NCBI GenBank assembly: GCA_030620095.1
Contig: JAUTXW010000129.1
Coordinates: 100,917-164,916 of the forward strand
Length of the DNA: 64,000 nucleotides
From: Kuschelorhynchus macadamiae
Taxonomy: Eukaryota; Arthropoda; Insecta; Coleoptera; Curculionidae
Reading direction: 5' to 3'
The position numbers and the translations under genes were made by a program. Under the pieces are notes generated by a model. The model searched no databases. It was not told the origin of the DNA and saw only the letters and a program-made list of their open reading frames with translations. How positions within the stretch are numbered: the stretch's first letter is position 1; every line of letters starts with the position of its first letter. Shown here one piece after another: positions 48,481 to 60,030 of the stretch.

Positions 48481-48810
48481 CTGAACAAGCTGTCAATTGC
48501 TCCATCAGCTGTCAAGGCTAGGTATAAGAATGTCCAAGAATTTCGTGCTGAATGGCACGAGCTAGCAGGACTAAGGTCTTCATGTCCGGTTCTTTTAGCC
48601 GTTCTGAGACCAATAGACTTCTAAAACTAAGCAGAGGCCAACTGAGAACCATTACCGTGGTCCTAACTAGACACTGGTTGGTGACATATTCCCTGCATAA
48701 AAGGAAGATAAAACTACCGAGCATCTGGTCTGTCGATGTGACGCATTAATCAACGCCAGACTACTTTGCTTGGGTGACCTATTTTTTCAGTAATAACTTT
48801 TTATTTCATT
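48481..48810. other. No gene seen
   Basis: Non-coding. Short frames on both strands overlap each other and carry no motif. Confidence 0.35.
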
Positions 48811-49021
48811 AGGCCGCCATCAAAATGTACCAGCAGATCTCCATATTACTATTAATTTTTGACCAAAATTTAAAGTCGATCGGGTACGTAGTATTTAAGC
48901 TATGCCGCAAACTGGCAGACAGACAAATAGACCGACGAAATTGATAAAACATAATATTGTGGCACTTAGAAACGCTAAAACATGAAGATATGTAAAGGGG
49001 TGTTTTTTTCACGATTACAAA
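48811..49021 (+). repeat. Dispersed repeat R1, copy 2
   Basis: Same block order as 39080-39346: GGCCGCCAT, TTAAAGTCGATCGGGTACG, GCAGACAGACAAATAGACCG, then CACGATTACAA. Confidence 0.6.
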
Positions 49022-49281
49022 CATTTTATTTAGCCGCCATTTTGTTACTACATCTTGTAATTATTATTATACCAGTTCATCTTTATATTACAATTAATTA
49101 TTGCACACAATCTGAAATCAATCCATTAATTAGTGTTTTCCGTTCATAAACACTGAAAATGGTATGCCAAAGCCGTGAGGTTTGATAGATATAGAAAGAA
49201 TTTAAACGAGGTTTTATTTTGACAAAATAAAATTTATATACAATATGTACATAATATATTTAGTCCTGTCCTTTTTTTCTA

Positions 49282-51515
49282 ACACAGGCCAGCTCATTAT
49301 TTTCACAATGGAAATACCCTCCCAATAATAAAAAAAAAATTCGGAAAGCCCTAATACGTACCATTTTTTAATAGCCTAATTAGAACCTTTTATATTGGCA
49401 GGTAAACAATTTTATTGTGCGGCGGTTAAAATGGGTCCATTTCACAACGGAAAATTACCTAGACTGGGTTGTTTATAACATTAGACATAAAATAAACGTT
49501 AAACATCACTTTTCTGTTGAGTTTCGAATCGTGTGTATCGATAAGCAAGTGTATGTGAAGAAGATAACGTCGAGTTGAAAGCACCGAAGTTGCAAAATTT
49601 CTCCTGACAAATTCTGTTATATTTGTGGAGAATTTCTGGTGAAATCACAAGCCAGGCCATTTTTCGAAAATGTAAAAAAAGCCTACTTTAAATATTTTGG
49701 TGTGTTATTTGGGGATCAAGATAAGCGGTGGGCTCCCCATGTGTGCTGTGTTAGTTGTAGTGTATCATCGGTGCAGTGGATGAAGAGAAAAAGTATACCT
49801 TTTGCAGTTCCAATGGTACGGCGAGAACCCACCAATCATTCTGACGATTGTTATTTTTGCCTGACAAAGACTGAAGGCTATTCCAAAAAGGGAAAGCACA
49901 ATTTAGAATATCCAAATTTGCAATCTGCCATACGACCTGTTTAATTGGCAAGCTATTGATTTGGAAGATAATGGAGATAACGCATCATCAGGCAGCTCAG
50001 AAGAACAGTGCACGGATCCCACTTTTACCACAGGTCCCAGTTCCGGCGAGCCACATTTGATTGTTCAAAGTGAATTAAATGATTTAGTACGTGATTTGGG
50101 GTTATCCAAGCAACAGTCAGAACTTCTGGGTTAAGGAATGGAAATTATTGGCCAAAGAAACAAAAATTACGAATTTCAGAAAAAGAAATGCTATGTTTTC
50201 TGAATTCTACAGTATGAAAAATTCGTTGTGCGCGTGTACTGATATAGACAGTTTAATGCAGGAACTTGATATTGAACATTTTCCCCGTGAGTGGGGCTTA
50301 TTCATAGCCTCATCTAAATATAGCTTAAAAGCTGTGTTATTGCATAATGGAAATTTAAAACCCTCTATACCAGTTGCCAATTCAGTAGCATTGAAAGAAA
50401 ATTATGAAAATATGCGCACGATTTTGGATAAAATACACTACAATAGGTATAAATGGATATGTGGGGACTTAAAAGTTATAGCGATTTTAGTGGGACTTCA
50501 GAGGGGATTTACATAATATTGCTGTTTTCTTTGTTTATGGGACAGTCGTGCAATAAATCAGGATTGTGTAACAAAAATTTGGTCAGAAAGAAGCGAATTT
50601 CAACCGGGATCTCAAAATGTTAAATTTATACCTCCTGTTGATCCCAAAAATGTCCTTTTGCCTCCTCTTCACATCAAACTTGGGCTGATAAAAAACTTTG
50701 TGAAGGCTTTGAATAAAGATTGTGATGGATTTAAACACCTAAGACAAGTCTTTCCCCAGTTAAGTGACGCCAAATTAAAAGAAGGCATTTTTATTGGGCC
50801 ACAAATCAGAAAATTGCTGGACGATGTCAATTTTACGGAAAAGCTTACCAGGCAGGAACTCAGAGCATGGAATTCATTTGTTAATGTAGTAAGAGGATTT
50901 TTAGGCAACAATATGGATGAAAATTATGAACAATTAGTTAATGAACTTTTAGATGCCTATAAAGCGCTTGGTGCCAGAATATCATTAAAAATTCACTTCC
51001 TCCATTCCCATCTGTCATTTTTTCCTAAAAATTTGGGAGCTGTTAGTGACGAGCAGGGTGAAGGGTTTCACGGTACCAAGAAGATATCAGAACTGTCGGT
51101 TTTTAAAGAGAGAATGGAAATTCGGTACCAAGAACGATGGGATCCAGCCATGATGGGTGAGTACTGTTGGTTTTTGAAGAGAGAAGATAGGACACCCCAT
51201 AAACGGAAAAAATAAAGTTTAATTAGTATTTTAAGTTAATATTTTTCTCGTTTGCTTTTCTCTTAGATGTATGATATGTTTAATAGGCGAAAACTGTAAA
51301 CATAGTCAATAAACAGGGTTAAGAATTTTCTGAAATCCTTTTTTCTATAGATATTAAGTATCGTAACATTCGATATGGTTCTACAACTCTAACAAGAAAA
51401 CCCTACGTGCTAATACTTTCTATTTGTCATTTTCGTATTTGAATAGGTCCATTCTATTAGATTATGCTATTCTGATTTGTGCTACAACAAAAACATTTTT
51501 TTTGTCGGCCAGTGT
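49282..51515 (+). mobile_element. Element F copy 2
   Basis: Left ACACAGGCCAGCTCATTA, right (reversed) ACACTGGCCGACAAAAAAAA. Both resemble the copy 1 ends. The encoded protein is clearly related to copy 1 but diverged, so this is an older or distinct subfamily. Confidence 0.55.
49590..51215 (+). pseudogene. Element F protein, copy 2
   Basis: Order matches copy 1: CKISPDKFCYICGEFLVKSQ, YFKYFGVLFGDQDKRWAPHV, CCVSCSV, RREPTNHSDDCYFCLTKTEG (a third Cys pair), then after frameshifts LVRDLGLSKQQSELLGSRME. Frame 50091-50516: EHFPREWGLFIASSKYSLKA, KWICGDLKVIAILVGLQRG. Then CLWDSRA, and frame 50658-51215: MPPLHIKLGLIKNFVKALNK, FIGPQIRKLLDD, VSDEQGEGFHGTKK and a basic tail HKRKK. Breaks are near 49942, 50150-50210 and 50515. 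The C-terminal 185-residue frame is undamaged. Function unknown; nucleic-acid binding through the Cys pairs is plausible. Confidence 0.6.
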
Positions 51516-52239
51516 TTTTTCTTACTTTCAGGTTCAATAGTTGACAAATAAAACCTTTTTTTACATTTATTTTATTTGTTTGCTATTATTTTTTACGCAC
51601 CCAGTATAAAACAATCACGATTGGACACCATAATATTCTACTGTCATCGGGTTTATGTAAGAATACCAAATCTCAGTTCAAGATTGGACCCTAACATACA
51701 TTTTTAACTAACACTGAACACACAATTGAATGTAAATAAAAGCTTACAAAAAGTATTGGTTTTTAGCGCTAAATTGTTATATAATCAAATGTATTACAAC
51801 GAGAAATCTCAGGCCCTATAAACTTTTTACCCAGGTTTATTTCGCTCTCGTCGCTGTCCAGATGGGAGAGAGCCTTTCGGATTGCAAAGCAATCGTGCAA
51901 TATTAGCGTGACCGATATAAAGGCGGACGAGGATCCACCGAACGAATCGATACAGTCTTAGCACGCACCTGGGGGCCATCACACGCTCTATAGATGCTAA
52001 TATATTCGTAGTAGCTCTTTACCGCCTCGGGCAGGGTGTCTTGGAAATACCCGGGGCGACGATGCGGCCCATTTCGTGAACTTTTAGAGGATAAGTTGTT
52101 ATTTGTTTTGGGTAACACGTGGATAAGTGCTTAGGATACGGCATGTAGATCTGAAAGGCGCCAATCTGCATAATTATTCTGGCTTTATTTTTAAACGATT
52201 TTATGGTTGCGTGCATAACTACTTCCCTCCTACGAAGGA
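51516..52239. other. No recognised gene
   Basis: The last part (about 51840-52110) is GC-richer and could be single-copy DNA. The frames there overlap on one strand without motifs. Confidence 0.35.
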
Positions 52240-52319
52240 GGTATTTTAAGCGTGAAAAATGACCAGTCGGCTTTTTTTTCAGATATTTGCCTTAGCTGGT
52301 TCCTGAAAAATATGTTCTC

Positions 52320-52500
52320 CCATAGAACGGAAGCTTTCACGGCTTTGGTCAATTAAGAAATCATTCAGTGTTCAAATCTCGTGGAGTAAAGATCCCTGAA
52401 GATGCCTCGTGCAATCGAAGGCGAAACGTCGGATAGTAATTCCAATTTGAAACGGTCTAATCCCAAGAATCATGATTTCTTAATATGTTCTCCCATTTTC
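52320..52500 (+). mobile_element. PLE-B terminal fragment with hammerhead, inverted tip
   Basis: The block 52322-52365 is the reverse complement of the last bases of PLE-B at 62240-62284. It is followed in direct orientation by the hammerhead and AATTCCAATTTGAAACGG. A small inverted tip of this sort is typical of Penelope-like ends. Confidence 0.7.
52396..52430 (+). ncRNA. Hammerhead ribozyme, PLE-B
   Basis: CTGAAGA, stem II GCCT...AGGC closed by a loop CGTGCAATCGA, then GAAACGTC. Stem I pairs ATCC (52392-52395) with GGAT (52431-52434). Stem III is the palindrome ACGT. Confidence 0.8.
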
Positions 52501-52524
52501 ATTGGTAGAGTCCTTGTTACTATA

Positions 52525-54902
52525 CAGGGTGTCCGGATTTAGTTGCAAAAGCAGGGTATCTCGCTTATTTTTAAAGATAGAACCTTGTGGTTTTCACGAA
52601 CCTGAGGTAATTTTTTGTGAAACTCATGAAACCGTAAACAAAATTTTCATAGCCTTCTTCGTTTATGAGATACAGGGCGAAATAGAAAATTTCGTATTTT
52701 GGGACCCCCCTCGTATCTTGGTTATCCTTTAACTTAACGCAAAGGGAAAAAATTGCTGCTTATGCAGTTTTTTACGCTGGATCCAGTGGCGTAGTCATAT
52801 TTTTCATTTGAGTTGTTATTTTTTAGATATAACCCAAAGTTATGTTTTTTTAAATGGGACACCCTGTATCTTTTTCCAGAAATTGATTTGTCCTTTTAAA
52901 AGCTTCTCAAAAATATATAATAGTATGGGTCTACTTTAATAAACAACAACAAAAATCCTAATTTTTATAATTATCATCCCAAATTTTGCAGTAGGCCATG
53001 CAAAACGATGCCGTTTTCTTTTGTTTTCTTGGAAGCAAATGACATTTCCCAATTTTGTACGAGTATATAAAATATAGCGCCAGTTTTTTGTATTTATTTA
53101 TTGTGCAAAAATATATTTGTATTAAGTAATGAAAATGTTGAAGCGGCTTCTGAGATGTATTTTAACAGGTAAATAGTTAATTTTTAGGTATATTGAAATA
53201 CTATTGCTTAATTTTTATTTAGATATCCAGAAAGGAGGCAACCTAATATATCCACTTTTTATCGGATAAAAAAGAATTTACTTAATCACGGATCATTTAT
53301 CAAACCTTGTACGAAAACATATAATAAAGAAAATCGGGAGGCTGAGGAAATTACGGTTTTGGCTAATGCAGAAGCTTACCATACAAACCCTTGTAGGGCC
53401 AGTGAAAAGAGCATAGGGATTCCAAAAACTAGAGTTCAAGAAATTCTAAAAAAGCACAAATACCACCTATACAAATTTAGGCTCGTGCAGCAGTTACAGC
53501 CAGGGGATGCAGAGCATCGGGTAGTCTTCTGCAATCGGTTTCGAGAAAGATACGATATGGTTAGAGATTTTGAAAGGAAGGTTATATGGTCAGACGAAGC
53601 ACATTTCAGTAATTCTGGTATACTCAATAGGCACAATAGTAGATTCTGGTCCCAGGAAAATCAACACCAAATATTTCCCAGAAGACAGCAGGGCAGGTTT
53701 GGTCTAAATGTGTCCTGCTTCATATTAGAAACACATATAAAATTTTATATATTTGAGGGAAATCTAACAGCCAATCGCTATATAGAAATTTTAGAGGCAG
53801 CTATACCTGAATTACTTGACGATGTTCCTCTAGCGCAAATTAACGAAATTTATTTTCAACAGGACGGTGCTCCTGCACACAATTCTGGAATGACGAGATT
53901 ATTTCTGGACAATAATTTTACCAATCAATGGATCGGAGCAAATGGACCTATAAGATGGCCCCCTAGGTCTCCAGATTTGTCGATTTTAGATTTCTTTCTA
54001 TGGGGATATCTGGAAAATAGAATTTACAAAGACCACTATGATAATGTCCAAGATTTAGGAAATGCAATAAGAGAAAATTTTCGCTATTTACAAAATCATC
54101 CCGTTATTTTGCTTAATTCCCTAAAACGAACATGAAAATTGTGCGAAGGATGCATAGAACAACATGGAAATCAGTTTGAATAGTTCTTTTGATTTCCTTG
54201 GTTACTGTAGTTCTTATACGACAGTTGATTTTTGCTGAAAGGCTTGTTACATAATAATGTATTACTGTTTTGTTCTTGTGTTACATAAATCTAGGTAGAT
54301 GGTACTTTTTTAGTGCGAAATTATCAATACATATTTTGATAAATAGATTTAATTACATATTTATTTTGATTTATTGTTAGGATGTAGATATTGTTAACGA
54401 CTTTAAATAAAATGCAGCATTGTTTTGCATGGCCTACTGCAAAATTTGGGATGATAATTATAAAAATTAGGATTTTTGTTGTTGTTTATTAAAATAAACC
54501 CATACTATTATATATTTTTGAGAAGCTTTTAAAAGGACAAATCAATTTCTGGACAAATATACAGGGTGTCCCATTTAAAAAAACACAACTTTGGGTCATA
54601 TCTAAAAAATAACAACTCAAATGAAAAATATGACTACGCCACTGGATCCAGCGTAAAAAACTGCATAAGCAGCAATTTTTCCCTTTGCGTTAAGTTAAAG
54701 GATAACCGAGATACGAGGGGGGTCCCAAAATGCAAAATTTTCTATTTCGCCCTGTATCTCATAAACGAAGAAGGCTATGAAAATTTTGTTTATGGCTTCA
54801 TGAGTTTCACAAAAAATTAGCTCAATTTCGTGAAAACCGCAAGGTTCTATCTTTAAAAATAAGCGAGATACCCTGCTTTTGCAACCAAATCCGGACACCC
54901 TG
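52525..54902 (+). mobile_element. DD41D mariner element D, copy 2
   Basis: TA flanks at 52523-52524 and 54903-54904. Same ends and arm layout as 27936-30319, with inner motifs at 52857-52868 and 54562-54575. The two copies are closely similar throughout, so both are fairly young insertions. Confidence 0.92.
53120..54192 (+). pseudogene. Element D transposase, copy 2
   Basis: Exon 1 is incomplete: the start codon and the first part (about 60 nt present in copy 1) are deleted, leaving LSNENVEAASEMYFNR. The intron (53169-53222, 54 nt, GTAAATAG to TTTAG) is whole. Exon 2 (from 53223) is open through all catalytic motifs: IWSDEAHF, YFQQDGAPAHN and SPDLSILDFFLWG, with 41 residues between the last two Asp. 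A CGA-to-TGA change gives a stop at 54135, removing about 19 C-terminal residues that remain readable to 54192. The catalytic-loop wording DGAPAHN looks more ancestral than copy 1. Confidence 0.9.
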
Positions 54903-54959
54903 TACGCGACATCGCCCAAAAATTACTTATCTGACTGGCCCACAATTTTAGTCAAAAAT

Positions 54960-56400
54960 TAAGGGTCATATGGGGTTGGAATCGAAACATTTTGACCAAT
55001 TAAAAAATCAACATAAAAAAATCCGTGTCAAATTGGAGGACCGAAGAAGCAGAACATTCTGTCCTCTCCAAAGGACAAAATTTCTTAATAGCACCGAGAA
55101 GCATACCCGTAGAAGACATAGTATACGAGACAGCGAAGACCATTACGAATTCAAAACCACCGTAGTCGAACCTCTCCACAGCCAAAAAAACTGCTATAGG
55201 ACGTTACATGACAACGCAGAAATCTTGGTCCTTGCAGAGATAAAGGCATTGCCACAGTTGTCGTGATCACCAATCTGATTAACGCATTCAACCTAGTACC
55301 AGCGGAGAAGAAATCATGGGCCTCATTTTTTTAGGCCTTAATCAACCCACTATTAAATTCACCATGGAACTTAAATCTAATGGAACGATTCCCATTTTAG
55401 ATGTATTTGTTCAAAGGAAGGATAATGGTGCATTAGGACACTCGACAACCGACGTATACAAATAGACACTTAAATGCAAATTTCCACTACCATCCATTTT
55501 TAAATTATATTTTCTATCCTATTGTCAAAATATATTTCTAACCTATTCTTTGCCTTAATCACTTTGCAAACTAAAGAAATATTAGAACATCAAACAACCA
55601 CCAGCTCAGATTCTACGGTCTTCCCAAGATACACAAGAAGAATGCACAACTTCGACCGATCGCCAGTGCAATAGATTCGCCCACATACAAAGTAGGTAAA
55701 TATCTTTGAAATTTTGTTATTCCATTTCTGTCAAATTTGCTTAATCTTTTTACTGGAAAAAAACAGATTCTTTTATAAAAAAACTCTGAATATTTCGTGG
55801 AAAAACTTAAGGCAATATAACTGGATCACAAAGATATTTTGGTCAGTTTCGATGTAGAATCACTATAAACAAATATTTTCGTTAACGACTCAACTTCCAT
55901 TACATCAGACATTTTGGAGTATAATAATCTTGATAATAACGTAATAGATTTAGTGTCTTGCATCTACTTATTTCATTTTCCAAGAAACTTTTTATGAACA
56001 AAACTCGGGGACAGCCATGCGATCTCCTCTATCACCTGTAGTAGTGAATATCTATATGGAGGCCGTTGAGGACATTATTTCAACATCCGCTCCACAAAAA
56101 CCATTTTAGTTTAGCCTCATGGGCAGAAAAATCTCCTAATAATTCTGCACCACCTTAATCCACATTTGTTTAAGTAGTGCTCTATTTTACATTTACTGCC
56201 TACATACGTGGCACTAAATGTAAAATAGAGCGGGTATTTCGGCGGTCCAATTGGACAATGCTTCCGATCCCCGAAAGATTTTATACTTTCTCAAACAGAA
56301 GGAGTATATAAAATTCCTTACTTCTGTGGAGAAAGTGTATATGGGAGAAACAAACAGAATCCACTAGACTTAAGAAACATCAACGATGTAATACACATTG
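54960..56400 (+). pseudogene. PLE-B relic, RT and endonuclease pieces
   Basis: Pieces in order: KLEDRRSRTFCPLQRTKFLN and IVYETAKTI, the PLE N-terminal region to about 55300, then a C-terminal RT piece TMELKSNGTIPILDVFVQRK (55360-55430). After this come RFYGLPKIHKKNAQLRPIAS (about 55615), DILVSFDVESL with a stop after it (55840), and GTAMRSPLSPVVVNIYMEAV (56010). The endonuclease portion EGVYKIPYFCGESVYGR lies at about 56300-56350. The order is partly scrambled, since the C-terminal piece precedes the RT core, so at least two fragments are mixed. YADD is not found. Confidence 0.75.
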
Positions 56401-56429
56401 CTTGTTATTATTCTTTTTTTTGGATTTCG

Positions 56430-57450
56430 TTGGCACTAAATATAGGCAATATTTGCTGATTTCACTGTATCCATACATAATTAAGCACATTATATTTAAC
56501 ATAAACTGTCAACTTGACGTTGGTGTTACAATTAAAACTGCTTATGATTCAGTAGCAACTTTCCCGGTTGTTTTCCTATTTTATAGAAAATATTATCGAA
56601 TAAAATTCTACATTTTCTATAAATATTCAATACAGTGAAAAGGAAATAAAAAATAACTTGCAAAGATTGTTCAAAAACGTGAAAAATCCAAAGTAGTCAA
56701 ATCAGGTGGGCGTGGTGGCTATTCAGTATGACGTCTTTTCCCAGTTCATCTTGACGTTGCATTCAATAACTGGATTATATTTATTCCTTTTTCTTCGATT
56801 TTGCGGGTAGTAAAGAGGTATAAGCAATATTTGCTAACTCCTCTATGCATGAAGTATCCAATATGTCCATAAATATTCGAACACTTTAAATATTTGACTA
56901 TAAACTGTCAATTTAACGTTGTTGATAGAATTAAAAGTGCTTATGATGCAGTAGCAACCTTTCACGGTTGTTTTCCCAATTTATTCAAAAGATTATCCAA
57001 TAAATTTTCACATTTTCCCTAAATATGCAATACAGTGAGAAGGAAATATAAATTAACCTGTAAAGATTGTACGAACACGTAAAAAATCCAAAGTAGTGGA
57101 ATCAAGTGGTCGTGGTGGCCATTCAGTATGCCCTCTTTTCCCAGTTTATCTTGAGGTTGCATTCAATAACTGGAATATATTTATTACCATTTAATAGTAA
57201 AGATAAATATGCAATATCTGCTGATTCCTCTATGCAATATGTCCATAAATAATCAAACACTTTAAATATGTGACTATAAACTGTCAATTTGACGTTGTTG
57301 ATATAATTAAAATTGCTTACGATACAGTATCAATCTTTCACGGTTGTTTTCCTATTTTATTGAAAATAGTATCGAATACAATTCTACATTTTCTGTAAAT
57401 ATACAATACAATGAGAGGGAATTAGAAGGTAACTTGTAAAGATTGTCCAA
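56430..57450 (-). repeat. Tandem ~390-bp repeat built on a transposase fragment
   Basis: About 2.6 units. The marker GGTTGTTTTCC occurs near 56566, 56964 and 57345. Each of the first two full units carries on the minus strand a block that reads EWPPR.LDSTTLDF or a damaged form, after an NW.KR turn, i.e. the third-Asp region of a mariner-type transposase (about 56700-56755 and 57090-57150). The remainder of each unit is AT-rich and non-coding. Confidence 0.7.
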
Positions 57451-58540
57451 AAACCAAACCAACCAATCTTTAAATCTGGCGATATAAAGAATTATAGAGG
57501 TATTTCTTTACTTTCACACATACCAAAGCTATTTGAAGCAATTATTATCGATGATATCTATGACTCATTAAAACACTACATTACGAGTATGCAACATAGT
57601 TTCTATCGGGGTCGCTCAACGACTACTTGCACTATTTCAGAATTTCTTACTGACATCGGCTGAGGATGGCCAACAGATTGATGTCATTTACACTGACATA
57701 TCTAAGGCTTTTGACAGTGTTTTCTATCAGCTTCTATTATGGAAATCGTAGCAAATTGGTTTTTGTGGAAAGTATCTGGAGTGAATTAGATCATATTTGT
57801 TTAAACGCCGTCACCAGGTCAACTTGTCTAGATTAGCTTTCAGGGAGGTTATTGTAACGTCTGGTGTTCCGCAGGCTTTACATATTGGACCAATTTTATT
57901 TTTACTCTTTATAAATGATATAGTGTCTAGTTTTAAAATGTCTAAATGTCTTATATATGCAGATGACTTAAAATTCTTCTTCATTTCTAATGTAAAGTGC
58001 TTCATTTTCATAAACGTATTAATCCCATACACTCCACCTACCTCATAGATGATGTACATCTTGAAGTTGTTACTTCTTTCACCGATCTGAGTGTTGTTTT
58101 TGATGAAAATATAACTTTTAGTCTGCATATTGATAGCATTGTACTAAAGGGTTTTAGATTGCTGGGCTTTATAAAACGACATACAAAGCATGTGACTGAT
58201 TCCAAAGCAATTGGGTGTCTTTATAACTCATTGGTTAGGAGCGTTTTGTAATACTGTTCTACAACATGGAGCCCTTCATATCAGAGTCACATTGACAGAA
58301 TCGAAAAAGTACAAAATAGATTTGCAAAATATCTCTTAAATAAATTTAATTTCCCATATTAAGGTCCAAGATATAATACAAGAGCTCTTCTTTGTAGCCT
58401 GCAAACCCTAGAGTTTCGAAAAAAGAAGGCACTTCTTATTTTTCTGCACAAATTGGCCAATGGAGGGACTGACTGTGAAATATTGTTGGAGTCAGTCTCA
58501 TTTTTGGTTCCTATTAAAAAAACGAGACTATCTCAACTAT
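57451..58540 (+). pseudogene. Jockey-type LINE reverse transcriptase
   Basis: Starts KSGDIKNYRGISLLSHIPKL, RT motif 1 region. It continues QHSFYRGRSTTTCTISEFL, VIYTDISKAFDSVFYQLLL (motif A with Asp), and VIVTSGVPQALHIGPILFLL (motif B). Then INDIVSSFKMSKCLIYADDLK has the catalytic YADD, followed by VVTSFTDLSVVFDENITFSL and SVLQYCSTTWSP-like C-terminal pieces up to about 58500. Frames change near 57665, 57745 and 58030. Motifs A, B and C are all present, but the frame is broken and endonuclease and 5' parts are missing. Confidence 0.85.
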
Positions 58541-59301
58541 TTTTAATAACGAATTAACATATCGTTATAAAATTTGCCATAGGCAGGTTATCAATAGTGC
58601 CGGACATAAAAAAATATTTACAGCGTTGCCAGTGTTCTAGCTTATCTTATAGAGCTCTTAACTTTATTTTTTTAAATACAATACCATGACTATTTTTCGC
58701 TTATAATGCGGACCAAACCAAAGTGTTTTCAATCCTAGAATATTAAATTTTTCTTCTGGAAATTTTAAAAGATATGACAAGTCCAAATTTTCGTTCAAAA
58801 AAATCGGCACGGTCAAATATTTCGGTAACCGATTAGCATACCGTTATGAAAGTTGGTATAGGGGGATTATCAGTAGTGTCAGATCTAAAAATAGCTTTCG
58901 CAATGTTTAAATTTCTTTCGACAAACTTCTCAACTAATTTTTTTAAATGCAATGTTGTGATAGTTTTTTGCTAATACTGTTGACCAAACCTAAGTGCTTT
59001 CAATCCTAGAATAACAAATTTTTCTTTTGAAATTTTTAAAAGATATGGTAAGACCATATTTTCATTGAAAAGAGACGGAATAGGTCGCCCAGTTTTTGGC
59101 TAGTCTTTATAATTCATGTTTGTTGGAATCTTTTTATTGTTAGAAAAACTGTAAATTTTTTAAATTGTTTTTCTGGATGTAAAGCATTAAATAATTCAAA
59201 AACTTCTTGAAAGCTTTTTATTTTATCATCGTAACCACAACAGTTTATTATTAGAAAAAATTTTTTGACATCTAGAGACGCTAAAACGTAAATATATGTA
59301 A

Positions 59302-59490
59302 ATCCGCCATTTTATTCGGTCATCTTGAATTAGTACCACAATTCTACTAGTTGATCCCTATACACAATTAGTTATGATAGACAATTTGAAAGCTATTCAT
59401 TAAGAAAAAAGTTTTTTGGCATCTAGGCTTCTTGAAACGTGAAGATCTGAAAAAATCTCGGAGGGCAATTTTTTACGATTACAATACATA
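59302..59490 (+). repeat. Dispersed repeat R1, copy 3
   Basis: CCGCCATTTTATTCGGTCAT, GACAATTTGAAAGC, CTTGAAACGTGAAGATCTG and TTTACGATTACAATAC, in the same order as copies 1 and 2, without the CAGACAGA stretch. Confidence 0.55.
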
Positions 59491-59512
59491 CTTCCCTTTT
59501 ACTAGGGAAATA

Positions 59513-59699
59513 AAAAACACTGATTACATACCTCAATTGATCATCAGCAGTGTCTAAAGTATCTTTTTATTAAAAAATCCATAAAATCGAGACAAATCTG
59601 CAAAATGGTCACCCATCCAAACCATTTTATGGATTTTTTAATAAAGAGGAACTTTAGGCACTTCTGATGATTTTTTGAGGTGTATAATCAGTGTTTTTT
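59513..59699. repeat. ~187-bp near-perfect hairpin (MITE-like)
   Basis: Arms 59513-59588 and 59622-59699 are inverted copies (AAAAACACTGATTACATACC on the left against the inverse of GTATAATCAGTGTTTTT on the right), with a loop of about 33 nt and a few mismatches. No coding capacity. Confidence 0.8.
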
Positions 59700-59759
59700 A
59701 AATAAGTCATTTACGTTACGTCATGTATTAATTTCAAACATTTTTATATTTAAGAGAAT

Positions 59760-60030
<271 letters not shown>

